Shown here in pieces: positions 46,964 through 54,369 of a stretch of DNA of 64,000 nt. The stretch spans positions 7,125,893-7,189,892 of the forward strand of contig NZ_CP063458.1 of assembly GCF_015169395.1 (NCBI RefSeq), given 5' to 3'. How positions within the stretch are numbered: the stretch's first letter is position 1; each line of letters begins with the position of its first letter. Source of the stretch: Humisphaera borealis (lineage in GTDB: Bacteria; Planctomycetota; Phycisphaerae; Tepidisphaerales; Tepidisphaeraceae). The translations under genes and the position numbers were made by a program. The notes under the pieces were generated by a model. The model saw nothing but the letters and a program-made list of their open reading frames with translations, made no database searches and was not told the DNA's origin.

Positions 46964-48004
46964 ATGACCATGACGATGATCAACCCACAAGATCCCGCCG
47001 ACCTCGATAACGACCTCCCCGATCTCGCCACCATCACACCGACGCCGCCGTCCCCTGTTTGGGAACGCCTGGGTGTCGACATCAGCCGGGCCCGAACCGC
47101 GACCGACGCTCTGAAGGCGGCCGGTCTCGACTGGCAGGTCCAGCAGTGGCCAGTCCAGGCAACTGACCCGCAGAGCTGGAAAACCGCTCCACTGCCCGAC
47201 CACCTCGCCAACGTTCGGTCCGACACACGTGACCTGCTGGGCGTGGTCGGCAAGACGTATCGCGTGTTCGAGAACCGACAGTTGTTCGAGTTCCTGGGCG
47301 CCCTGGTCGCCGACCGGCTGGTCTCGTTCCATTCCGCCGGCAGCTTGCGTGGCGGCCGGCGAGTGTGGGTGTTGTGCCAGTTGCCGCGGGTGTATCAGGC
47401 CGCTCCCGATGACACCGTGAAACCCTTTCTACTGGTGACCAACACTCACGACGGCGACGGCCCGCTCCAGATGATGCCCGCGACCGTGCGGGACGTGTGT
47501 GCGAATGCCTTCAACCTGCCGCTCGACGTCGGCGGAAGCGGCAGCAGGGGTCTGACGATCCGGCACCATGGCGGCTTGACCCAGAGCCTGGCCGAAGCCC
47601 GGCGGAACCTCCGTGCCATTGCCGCCCGGTTCGAGCAGTTCGAATCCGAGCTGGCGACGCTGGCGGCGACGCCAGTATCGCGTTGGCAGGTGGCCGACTA
47701 TTTCGCCTCAGTACTCGCCGCTGCCGACGGCAATGGCGATCAGCCCACCGACAGCCGGGATCGCCTCCTGACACGCCTGCACGAGAACTTCGATGGGCCG
47801 ACCAATACGATCCCCGCCATCGCCGGCACGGCATGGGCGGCGTTCAACGCGGTGGGGGAGTGGGCGGACAGCCAGCGCACGTTCCGTGGCCGCGACGACC
47901 TGGCCCGTGCCGAGGCGCGGCTGGATGCGATCTGGTTCGGCAGCTCCCACCGCCTCAAGCAGACGGCGTACAGGTCGGCCCTGTGCCTGGCGGGATTGAA
48001 CTGA
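46964..48004 (+). CDS. DUF932 phage/plasmid-like protein
   Basis: 346 residues from ATG 46,964 (SD aagaaagga; an open frame extends upstream to 46,742 but overlaps the previous gene and has no SD). Core motifs of DUF932 (TIGR03299 type) are LGVVGKTYRVFENRQLFEFL, GRRVWVLCQLPRVY, and LLVTNTHDGDGPLQMMPATV followed by RDVCANAFNLPL. The C-terminal part ends with NTIPAIAGTAWAAFNAVGEW, then a conserved DAIWFGSSHRLKQTAYRSAL. DUF932 proteins are frequent on plasmids, phages and islands beside RadC, nucleases or recombination genes; activity is unknown. It is likely cytoplasmic and part of the element's replication or maintenance set. Confidence 0.88.
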   Translation: MTMTMINPQDPADLDNDLPDLATITPTPPSPVWERLGVDISRARTATDALKAAGLDWQVQQWPVQATDPQSWKTAPLPDHLANVRSDTRDLLGVVGKTYRVFENRQLFEFLGALVADRLVSFHSAGSLRGGRRVWVLCQLPRVYQAAPDDTVKPFLLVTNTHDGDGPLQMMPATVRDVCANAFNLPLDVGGSGSRGLTIRHHGGLTQSLAEARRNLRAIAARFEQFESELATLAATPVSRWQVADYFASVLAAADGNGDQPTDSRDRLLTRLHENFDGPTNTIPAIAGTAWAAFNAVGEWADSQRTFRGRDDLARAEARLDAIWFGSSHRLKQTAYRSALCLAGLN

Positions 48005-48068
48005 ACTCAGCTGTACCGGACCGGGTCTTCCGATCTCGTTCAGAAGTCTTGTTAAGCAAGGAGGTCAG

Positions 48069-48134
48069 ATGAAAGAGACGATCGCATTCTGGCTGCTGCT
48101 GACGCTCGTCGTGCTGCTGCTGTTGACCGGGTGA
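48069..48134 (+). CDS. 21-residue single-pass membrane peptide
   Basis: A perfect SD (aaggagg) ends 4 nt before ATG 48,069. MKETIAFWLLLTLVVLLLLT plus Gly is one hydrophobic helix with a charged N-terminus and no cytoplasmic tail. It lies between DUF932 and DUF4230, directly before a strong terminator hairpin. It could be a regulatory micro-peptide, a holin/toxin-like peptide, or a leader whose translation affects the downstream hairpin. It is too short for family assignment. Confidence 0.55.
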   Translation: MKETIAFWLLLTLVVLLLLTG

Positions 48135-48161
48135 TCGGTCGAAGCAACGACGAAGACCGAA

Positions 48162-48200
48162 GGGCGTGCCTGCCGACTTCCGGCGGGCACGCCCTCTTTT
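48162..48200 (+). terminator. Strong hairpin plus T-run before the DUF4230 SD
   Basis: gggcgtgcctgccg pairs with cggcgggcacgccc (one G-T pair) around a 5-nt loop, followed by tctttt. The SD of DUF4230 (ggagg) begins 4 nt later. As at 16,810, the terminator directly abuts a gene start, so it may act as an attenuator. Confidence 0.8.
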
Positions 48201-48212
48201 CATGGAGGAGCT

Positions 48213-48830
48213 ATGTGGAGCAGATGTACATGGATTCTTGCGCTGGGCCTGTCCCTGGCGCTCACCGGCTGGGGCGTCATCGGCCTGTACACCCACAGAC
48301 CACCCGGGTCAGGCAGTCAGCCGCCGCCTTTCACCAACCATCACGTCGGTGTGTCAATCGCTGACCTGCAGGAACTGGCCGAGCTGACGACCCTGAAAGT
48401 CGACTTGGCCGACGTCCAAGAGACGACCCTGACCGGCAACACAGGCACGGCGAGAGCCACGCTGCTGATCGCCGGCGACGCCCGCATCGGCACCGACCTG
48501 GCCAAGGCCAAGATCATTAAGTGCGACGAGGCAACCCGGACGCTGGTGCTGCAGTTGCCGCTGCCGGTCGTCCAATCGGTCCGACTCGATCACGCCCGCA
48601 CCCGGCTGACATCCATCCGCCGAACGGGATTATGGCGGCTGATGCCGTCAGAGGAGACCCGAACGGACCTGGTCAACGCGGCGTTCGCCGAGGCCCAGCA
48701 GCAACTGGAGAAGGCAGCGGGGCGGTTGGAGTTACGGGAGAAAGCCCAAGCAAAGGCTGAGGCGATACTGCGGGAACACTTCCGGGGGATCGGATGGCAG
48801 GCGTCGGTGGAGTGGCGTAGAGCGGGGTAA
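48213..48830 (+). CDS. DUF4230 membrane-anchored protein
   Basis: 205 residues with an N-terminal membrane anchor (ILALGLSLALTGWGVIGLY, about 8-26) and a short Pro-rich linker. The rest is a DUF4230 domain: ISIADLQELAELTTLKVDLA-like start, then GDARIGTDLAKAKI, LVLQLPLPVVQSVRLDHA with RTRLTSIRRTGLWRL, and a C-terminal helix ending LREHFRGIGWQASVEW. The family is structural or unknown; the topology suggests an extracytoplasmic domain held at the membrane. It is the last backbone gene before the right end of the element. Confidence 0.85.
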   Translation: MWSRCTWILALGLSLALTGWGVIGLYTHRPPGSGSQPPPFTNHHVGVSIADLQELAELTTLKVDLADVQETTLTGNTGTARATLLIAGDARIGTDLAKAKIIKCDEATRTLVLQLPLPVVQSVRLDHARTRLTSIRRTGLWRLMPSEETRTDLVNAAFAEAQQQLEKAAGRLELREKAQAKAEAILREHFRGIGWQASVEWRRAG

Positions 48831-48842
48831 GGGAGAGTAGTC

Positions 48843-48861
48843 GTGCTAATCCTGTGCTAAT
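48843..48861 (+). repeat. Right arm-type doublet (two GTGCTAAT units)
   Basis: Identical 19 bases to 11,221-11,239, same orientation, 12 bp after the DUF4230 stop and 142 bp inside the att core. Short GTGCCGCT repeats follow (48,880-48,905). Placement at both ends of the element suggests integrase or excisionase binding. Confidence 0.65.
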
Positions 48862-48970
48862 CGGCTCACGCCGGTTCGTGCCGCTCAGTGCCGCTCGGTG
48901 CCGCCCGAGACATTCTCGCGGAGTGGCCCTAAACCCCTTAAAACAGGGCAAATACCGTCAGAAGCCCATG

Positions 48971-49001
48971 AAAAAAGCCCACCCGATAGGGGTGGGCTTT
49001 T
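48971..49001 (-). terminator. Terminator after tRNA-Gln
   Basis: gcccaccc and gggtgggc form an 8-bp stem with a 5-nt loop, with A-runs on one side and T-runs on the other, so it can work in both directions. It lies just downstream of the tRNA 3' end on the minus strand and inside the element, meaning the element supplies the terminator for the tRNA it occupies. Confidence 0.85.
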
Positions 49002-49003
49002 AA

Positions 49004-49023
49004 CTGGGGTACTAGGATTCGAA
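49004..49023. other. attR: 20-bp core within tRNA-Gln
   Basis: ctggggtactaggattcgaa is the right copy of the direct repeat at 11,152-11,171. It covers the acceptor 3' strand and T-arm, so integration keeps the tRNA complete. The two cores are 37,852 bp apart. Confidence 0.88.
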
Positions 49024-49074
49024 CCTAGAATAACTGAGTCAGAGTCAGTTGTGTTGCCGTTACACTATACCCCA
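49004..49074 (-). tRNA. tRNA-Gln (anticodon CTG)
   Basis: The minus strand reads TGGGGTA (acceptor 5'), a short D-arm, an anticodon arm ACTGA-CTCTGAC-TCAGT with CTG at the anticodon, a T-arm CTAGG-TTCGAAT-CCTAG, acceptor TACCCCA and discriminator G, as expected for Gln. CCA is not encoded. The gene is intact; the 3' 20 nt form the attachment core of the integrated element. Confidence 0.95.
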
Positions 49075-49193
49075 AAGTAAGCACCGGGATCGGGGGTGTC
49101 TATCCCGGATCGCGGTTCCTTCAGGAACGCTGATGGTATCGCTTCGGAGCATTGGGTCAAGTCGTCGATGCGATCGCTCGTGCGGTTTCTCGG

Positions 49194-50504
49194 AGGGCAA
49201 TCGCATCTCCTTTTGTCGATGGTTGTGTTTTGTACGGGTTGCGCTTTCTAACTTCTCTCGCTATCACTCCTTCACCGGTCGCGAAGCTTCGCTGGTAACA
49301 ACTTTCATCTCCTGAAACGGAGCTTCGCCATGGATGGCCCTGCGACCAGTGGTACCCTGCGCGCGTTTTCCAACCTCCCCGATCCTCGCGGCTGCAACGT
49401 GATTCACAAACTCCACGACATCCTCGTCATCTCCGTCTGCGCCGTTATCTGCGGCGCCGACGGCTGGGTCGACGTTGAACTCTATGGCAAGAGCAAGCTC
49501 TCCTGGCTTCGAACCTTCCTGGATCTTCCCCACGGCATCCCCTCTCACGACACCTTCGGTCGCGTCTTCGCCAAGCTCCATCCCGACGCCTTCGAGCAGT
49601 GTTTCAACGCCTGGGTCGGCGCGATCGCACAGTCCGCCGGCGGACGACTGATCGCGATCGACGGCAAGGCCATCCGCCGGTCCTTCGAACACGCCTGGGC
49701 CAGGAACAACATGACCCACATGGTCAGCGCGTTCGTCGACGCCCACCGGATGGTCTTCGGCCAGGTCGCCGTGGATGACAAGAGCAATGAGATCGAGGCG
49801 ATCCCGCGGCTTTTGGGCCTGTTAGACATTCAGGACGCGACGGTGACGATCGATGCCGCCGGCTGCCAGACGCAGATCGCCAGACAGATCGTCGATGCCG
49901 GCGGCAACTACGTGCTGTCGGTGAAGGAGAACCAGCCGAGGACCAGGCTTCGCCTCGTCCGACGCTGCACGCGAAGGTCAGGAAGCTGCTGGACGAAGCG
50001 ATCCTGAGCGGCATGAAGGACGTGAGCCACGGCGTCCACGAGGAGTTCGACGCCGACCACGGCCGGCTGGACACCCGCAAAGTGTGGGTGATGGACGAAG
50101 TGCACTGGCTCGGCGACCTATGTCAGCAGTGGCCGGGACTGGCCGGCGTGATCGCGGTCGAACGCAAGCGGGAGGTGCTTGCCGGCAAGAGCAGCGTCGA
50201 GCGGCATTACTTCATCAGCAGCGTCGCAGGGACCGACGCCAGGGCGATGGCGGCGGCGATCCGCGGCCACTGGGCCATCGAGAACAAGCTGCACTGGCAA
50301 CTGGACGTGAGCTCCCGCGAGGACGAGCGGCGGATCCGCAAAGGCTATGGTGCGGAGAACTACTCCCGGTTGTGCCGGCTGACGCTCAATCTTCTCAAGC
50401 GGGACAGGAGCATCAAAAACGGAATCCACGGGAAACGGTTAAAGGCAGGTTGGGACGAGCACTATCTGCTCCGTCTGCTAACGACCTGAACATGCAATCG
50501 CCCT
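49194..50504. mobile_element. ISAs1-type element with direct target repeat
   Basis: Imperfect terminal inverted repeats (agggcaatcgcat at 49,194; atgcaatcgccct ending 50,504; 11 of 13 positions pair) enclose the ISAs1-like gene. gcggtttctcgg occurs directly outside both ends (49,182-49,193 and 50,505-50,516), a 12-bp direct repeat consistent with a target duplication (part may be coincidental, as 8-10 bp is usual). The element lies 120 bp from the tRNA, outside the integrated island. Its transposase is broken. Confidence 0.75.
49330..50489 (+). pseudogene. ISAs1-family transposase, broken by a 23-nt insertion
   Basis: The N-terminal half (DPRGCNVIHKLHDILVISVC onward, RLIAIDGKAIRRSFEHAW with the first Asp, ATVTIDAAGCQTQIARQIVD with the second, NYVLSVKENQP) and the C-terminal half (TLHAKVRKLLDEAILSGM, then GHWAIENKLHWQLDVSSRED with the Glu) are both well conserved. 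Between QP and TLHAKV a 23-nt segment (49,939-49,961) shifts the frame and leads to an early stop. Its last three bases repeat the preceding ccg. Removing it restores one continuous 380-residue ISAs1 transposase, so inactivation is recent. Confidence 0.88.
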
Positions 50505-50708
50505 GCGGTTTCTCGGTGTCAACGTTACTGCATCGTCGGCAGGGCTTTTGCCGGGAAGGAGCCGACAGTTTGTCGCTGCGGAGCGCGATCAGATGAGCCT
50601 GGGCTTTGGCGGGGGTGAATACGGCTTCAGTTGGGGCGGTGAGTGAGCTGTGCGCCTGCGGCACGGGTGCGGGGCGGCCATATGGATGCATCTTGAGGCA
50701 TTGGCTGG

Positions 50709-51071
50709 ATGAACTGGTATGAGCATTGCCATCGTGTCGTGCCCGATCCACCGCTGGCAGGACAACCGCTCATGGATATCAACAATCGCCTCTACGTCGA
50801 GATTCATCCCTTCGAAGGGCCACATCAGCCGCACCCGCATCCGATTCGCGATGGCAAGTTCGATATCGAACTCGTTTACAAGGTGCTCGGGATGTACAAC
50901 CCGTCGGAGACCAGCGAGTGCTACTTTATCCTCGCCAATCCGCAGAGGCAGCTGTGGTTCATTCCCCAGCGGCACTTGCTGGCGTATCGGCTGATCGATT
51001 CGGAGGAGTTCTTCCTGCCGCGTGAGTCGCCGGTGGAGCAGGCAGCTTATCAGGCCGCAAGGTTGCGTTGA
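50709..51071 (+). CDS. Conserved-looking hypothetical, 120 aa
   Basis: Good coding pattern with ATG 50,709; ATG 50,772 (MDINNRLYVEIHPFEG...) is an alternative. The sequence is rich in His/Pro/Tyr and aromatic residues (GPHQPHPHPIRDGKFDIELV, NPQRQLWFIPQRHLLAYRL) and predicted soluble, mostly beta. No signal peptide or family was recognised. It converges with the sigma-factor gene, whose stop is about 65 bp away. Confidence 0.6.
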   Translation: MNWYEHCHRVVPDPPLAGQPLMDINNRLYVEIHPFEGPHQPHPHPIRDGKFDIELVYKVLGMYNPSETSECYFILANPQRQLWFIPQRHLLAYRLIDSEEFFLPRESPVEQAAYQAARLR

Positions 51072-51136
51072 TCCCGCGGTGAGGACGGCTGGCAGCGAGA
51101 TCGCCGGCTGCTGCCCGGTTCCACCACCGAAGCGCG

Positions 51137-51712
51137 TCACACCGCCAGGTGCAGGTCGCGTGCCAGCGGGTAGAGCGTTGCCCGCAGCATGTGGCGGCCG
51201 CGGTGCAGGCGGCTCTTGACGGTGCCGACCGGCACATCCAGCACCTTGGCGGCTTCGGCGTCCTGCATGCCTTCGACGTCGACCAGCAACAGCGTCCAGC
51301 GGATGTCGCGGGGAAGCTTCTTGATGGCGGTGATTACGTGGCTGTCGCTGAAGCCGTCGATCGCTGAATCGGGGTCGTCCCAGCAGTCCTTCGGTTCGGT
51401 CCAGCATTGCTCGTCGGCTTCGGCCGGGTCCCATTCCATTTCGTCCAGGCTCAACTCGTGATGCTTGTGCACGCGGGTCCGGTCGATGTGGGTGTTCCGC
51501 AGGATCGCCATCAGCCACGGGCGAACTCGATCGTCTTCCCGCAGGCAGTCGATTCGGCGGTAGGCCTTGAGCATCGTTTCCTGGGCGAGGTCTTCGGCTT
51601 CGACTTCGTCACGGCAGATCAACTTCGCGGTTCGCAGGACGTTCTGCAGGTGGGGCCAGACCAGGGCATAGAAACGTTCGGTTGCGACGGTGTTCGTGGT
51701 TGCCAGTTTCAT
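51137..51712 (-). CDS. ECF-type RNA polymerase sigma factor
   Basis: 191 residues from ATG 51,712, preferred over the upstream frame start because gaggt lies just before it. Region 2: WPHLQNVLRTAKLICRDEVE, AEDLAQETMLKAYRRI (2.3-2.4 like), RPWLMAILRNTHIDRTR. Region 4: AIKKLPRDIRWTLLLVDVEG and DAEAAKVLDVPVGTVKSRLH followed by RGRHML (the HTH that reads the -35 box). An acidic linker (DEMEWDPAEADEQCWTEPKD) joins the two. It directs a specific transcription response; no adjacent anti-sigma gene was recognised on this strand. Confidence 0.92.
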   Translation of the reverse strand: MKLATTNTVATERFYALVWPHLQNVLRTAKLICRDEVEAEDLAQETMLKAYRRIDCLREDDRVRPWLMAILRNTHIDRTRVHKHHELSLDEMEWDPAEADEQCWTEPKDCWDDPDSAIDGFSDSHVITAIKKLPRDIRWTLLLVDVEGMQDAEAAKVLDVPVGTVKSRLHRGRHMLRATLYPLARDLHLAV

Positions 51713-51908
51713 CAGATACCTCAGCGGTTGTCGGCAGTTCGTCGTCGGGTCGAGGCCGTCTGGGGCTCTCAATCGCGACAAGAGAACTTTCGTCGACAAC
51801 GGTGGCCTGGGGTATCAGGCTCGCGTCTGGTTCTGGCGTGGAACGAAAACTGTCTGGGGCTTAGGTCTTCGACCTATGGTTCATCAGGCGAAACCGTCGC
51901 GGGGTCGG

Positions 51909-52175
51909 CTAGCGGGCGGTGTTTCGGTCGTGTGCGTCGGCCCGCGCGGCACCCGCGTCGGGCGCTTCTATCTCCCCAAGTGATTTGCGTATCGCCGCTT
52001 CCACACGAGCCAAATCCCCCGGTTCGGGCAGTCGATCGGCAAGTCGCCGAAGCCGACGGGAGACGGCTTGCAGGCTGGGGGATGCGTGGCGATCGGAGTG
52101 GGCGGGGGGCATGGCAGGAAACCGTAAGAATGACGAACTACCGGCAAGACGGGGCAACCCCGACCGAAAGTTCAT
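51909..52175 (-). CDS. Possible small protein downstream of trpC
   Basis: An 88-codon frame whose upstream end is 15 nt after the trpC stop on the same strand. A second ATG at 52,112 would give 67 residues. LQAVSRRLRRLADRLPEPGD and ARVEAAIRKSLGEIEAPDAG look like one or two amphipathic helices; no SD is evident and no family was recognised. It could be a real co-transcribed gene or a random GC-rich frame. The 200 bp beyond it (51,713-51,908) hold the sigma-factor promoter. Confidence 0.35.
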   Translation of the reverse strand: MNFRSGLPRLAGSSSFLRFPAMPPAHSDRHASPSLQAVSRRLRRLADRLPEPGDLARVEAAIRKSLGEIEAPDAGAARADAHDRNTAR

Positions 52176-52190
52176 TTGATGGTGCGGAAG

Positions 52191-53009
52191 TTACCCCTTC
52201 TTTGGAGGAAACAGTTCCCGGACCTTCGCCTTGATATCCGGGCTCCGCATGAGGCTTTCGCCCACCAGAACGGCGGCGACGCCCGCATCGGCAAGCTTCT
52301 GAACATCCCATGCCGTGTGGATGCCGCTTTCGCTCACCAGCACGCTGCGGTCTTCGACCAGCTCGGCCATCCGCAATGTGGTGCCAAGATCCGTCTTGAA
52401 CGTCCGCAGGTCGCGGTTGTTGATGCCCAGCAGGCTGTAGCTACGGTGAGGGAAGCCGATCACCCGGTCGCGAACACGGATCAGGTTCTCCATGTCGTGG
52501 ACTTCGATCAGGGTGGTCAGGTTGAGTTCTGTCGCGAGGATTTGCAGGTCGATCAACTCGTTAATCGGCAGGCACTCGGCGATGAGCAGGATTGCATCGG
52601 CCCCGGCGACGCGGGCTTCCCACACCTGGTAGGGGTCGATGATGAAGTCTTTGCGCAGCACCGGCAGGTCGACGGCCAGCCGGATCGCCTTGAGATACTC
52701 CAGCGAGCCCTGGAAGTACTTCTCATCCGTCAGGCAACTGATGGCGTCGGCGCCGGCCTCGGCGTAGTCGCGGGCGATTTCGACCGGGTCGAAGTTCTCG
52801 CGGATCACGCCGGCGCTGGGGCTGGCCTTCTTCACCTCGGCGATCAGGTTCAGCGGCTTTGTGCCCTTGCGGGTGACGGCGTGGAAGAAGTTCCGCGGGC
52901 GCGGCAGGCCGAACGCCTGCTCCTTCAACGCCTCGATCGGCGTGAGGGCGCTGCGCTCGGCGACTTCCACGCGCTTGGTGGCGACGATCTTTTCGAGAAT
53001 CGTGGTCAT
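52191..53009 (-). CDS. trpC: Indole-3-glycerol phosphate synthase
   Basis: 272 residues, a single-domain TIM barrel of normal length. LNLIAEVKKASPSAGVIREN has the catalytic Lys/Glu pair; VLRKDFIIDPYQVWEARVAG follows with the second Lys; AILLIAECLP, TTLIEVHDMENLIRV, LLGINNRDLRTFKTDL and VLVSESGIHT are the remaining phosphate and catalytic strands. It converts CdRP to indole-3-glycerol phosphate in tryptophan synthesis. Other trp genes are not in the window, so the pathway genes are dispersed here. It is divergent from the CPBP protease gene. Confidence 0.96.
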   Translation of the reverse strand: MTTILEKIVATKRVEVAERSALTPIEALKEQAFGLPRPRNFFHAVTRKGTKPLNLIAEVKKASPSAGVIRENFDPVEIARDYAEAGADAISCLTDEKYFQGSLEYLKAIRLAVDLPVLRKDFIIDPYQVWEARVAGADAILLIAECLPINELIDLQILATELNLTTLIEVHDMENLIRVRDRVIGFPHRSYSLLGINNRDLRTFKTDLGTTLRMAELVEDRSVLVSESGIHTAWDVQKLADAGVAAVLVGESLMRSPDIKAKVRELFPPKKG

Positions 53010-53139
53010 GGTAGGGTCCGCCTTGGCGGACGCGATGGGCTACAATCCGCGGACCGAATCCGGCCCTTCGGCCGTATGCCGCCGTTCCTTCGCGACGTCG
53101 CGAATCGAGCCGTTTTGCACTGTAGACCGGACCTATCGA

Positions 53140-54288
53140 ATGTCAATTATCGCCGCCGCCGATCCCGACTTAACCTCGATTGCGATCGAGCTGCTCGTCG
53201 TCGCCGTCCTCCTGGTGCCGGGGATCATCGTCCTCTGGAAGACCGGTTCCTATCGATGGCGTTCGGTCCTCGGGCCGCTCCGCATTCCCGACCGCGCCGA
53301 GATGTGGCCGGTGCCGGTGGCACTGGTGATTGGCTTCGCCGGCTGGATGGGCAGCGCCGTCGCTTACACCGTCCTGATCGGCATCCGCAGCGCCGCGGGT
53401 GGGGCGTCGCAACCTACCGGCGAAGCGGACCTCATGGCGATGCTCTCACCGCTTGACTTTGTCGTCCTCGCCGCCGTCACACCCGTCGTCGGCCTGATCG
53501 CCGGCGTAGCCTTTCTGATCCTTGTTCGCCCGGCGGCAGTGGGGTGGATTGGCTTCAAACCCGGCCGATTGCCGCGGGGACTTGCGCTGGGCGCCCTCGC
53601 CGCACTCATCGGCGTCCCGCTCACCATGCTCGCCGGCGGCATCACCGAACTGGTCTACAAGGCGATCGACTTCAAACACCCTGCCGAGCACGAACTGCTT
53701 AAGTTCATGAAGGAAGCGCCGTCCATGTGGATCCAGGTGGCGGCGATCTTGGCGGCGGTCGCGATCGCGCCGCTGGTCGAAGAGTTCCTCTTCCGCGGCC
53801 TCATCCAGACCTCCCTGATGACCTGGTTCCACGGCTTCGGCCGGCTGCGCGGCCCGGTTGCGTACGCACCGCAATGGCAAATGCAGGGGAACGCGTTGCC
53901 CTACGCGTCGGCCGCGGTTCCTGCCGTCGACCCGGCGACGGGACAGCCGATCCCCGCCGGCCCGCCCGCCGGCATCGGACTGTCTGACACAACGCCGCTG
54001 ATGCCGCCGCCTGAGCTGGGACAGGTCGTCCCGCCAGCGCCTGTCGCCCCGCAACCCCTTCCCGAACTGTCGCGACGCCCTTGGGCGTCGTGGCTCGCGA
54101 TCGTCATCACCTCGGTCCTCTTTGCCGTCATCCACCCCCTCTGGACCGCGCCGATCATCTTCGTGCTCGCGGTGGTCCTCGGCTACGTCTACGAACGCAC
54201 CGGCAACCTCTGGGCGTCGATCGGACTTCATGCCATTTTCAACACCATCAGCACGACGATCTATCTTCTGGGTGTAGGTCAGACGTAG
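53140..54288 (+). CDS. CPBP-family intramembrane protease
   Basis: 382 residues from ATG 53,140. About eight membrane helices; motif 1 is APLVEEFLFRGLIQ (EExxxR), motif 2 VLFAVIHPLW (FxxxH) and motif 3 IGLHAIFNTIS (HxxxN), the Rce1/Abi (CPBP) metal-protease set. A Pro/Ala-rich insertion of about 75 residues (about 250-320, with ATGQPIPAGPPAGIG and PPELGQVVPPAPVAPQPLPE) separates motif 1 from motif 2 and would be a loop outside the membrane; this is longer than usual. Roles range from prenyl-protein processing to bacteriocin self-protection. Confidence 0.9.
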   Translation: MSIIAAADPDLTSIAIELLVVAVLLVPGIIVLWKTGSYRWRSVLGPLRIPDRAEMWPVPVALVIGFAGWMGSAVAYTVLIGIRSAAGGASQPTGEADLMAMLSPLDFVVLAAVTPVVGLIAGVAFLILVRPAAVGWIGFKPGRLPRGLALGALAALIGVPLTMLAGGITELVYKAIDFKHPAEHELLKFMKEAPSMWIQVAAILAAVAIAPLVEEFLFRGLIQTSLMTWFHGFGRLRGPVAYAPQWQMQGNALPYASAAVPAVDPATGQPIPAGPPAGIGLSDTTPLMPPPELGQVVPPAPVAPQPLPELSRRPWASWLAIVITSVLFAVIHPLWTAPIIFVLAVVLGYVYERTGNLWASIGLHAIFNTISTTIYLLGVGQT

Positions 54289-54369
54289 CACAGCCTTAAA
54301 GTCGTGACAGACCTCAGTCTGACAGCCTGTCCGATGATCATCTCAATTCCGACCGAACGAGGAACAACC

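Larger units (their letters stand above)
11172..49023. mobile_element. Integrative element in tRNA-Gln (about 37.9 kb, composite)
   Basis: The element is bounded by 20-bp direct repeats of the tRNA-Gln 3' end, has a tyrosine integrase at the distal end pointing inwards, and carries the same 19-bp doublet (gtgctaatcctgtgctaat) at both ends. The backbone comprises HTH proteins, a ParB-like protein, a RecB/Cas4-like nuclease, DUF1257, DUF2997, an ATPase-derived gene, DUF932 and DUF4230. About 21 kb of cargo with its own insertion sequences separates the two backbone blocks. No relaxase, type IV secretion or capsid genes were recognised. Self-transfer is therefore not supported; it may be mobilised by a helper, or be a decayed integrative element. 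Confidence 0.8.
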
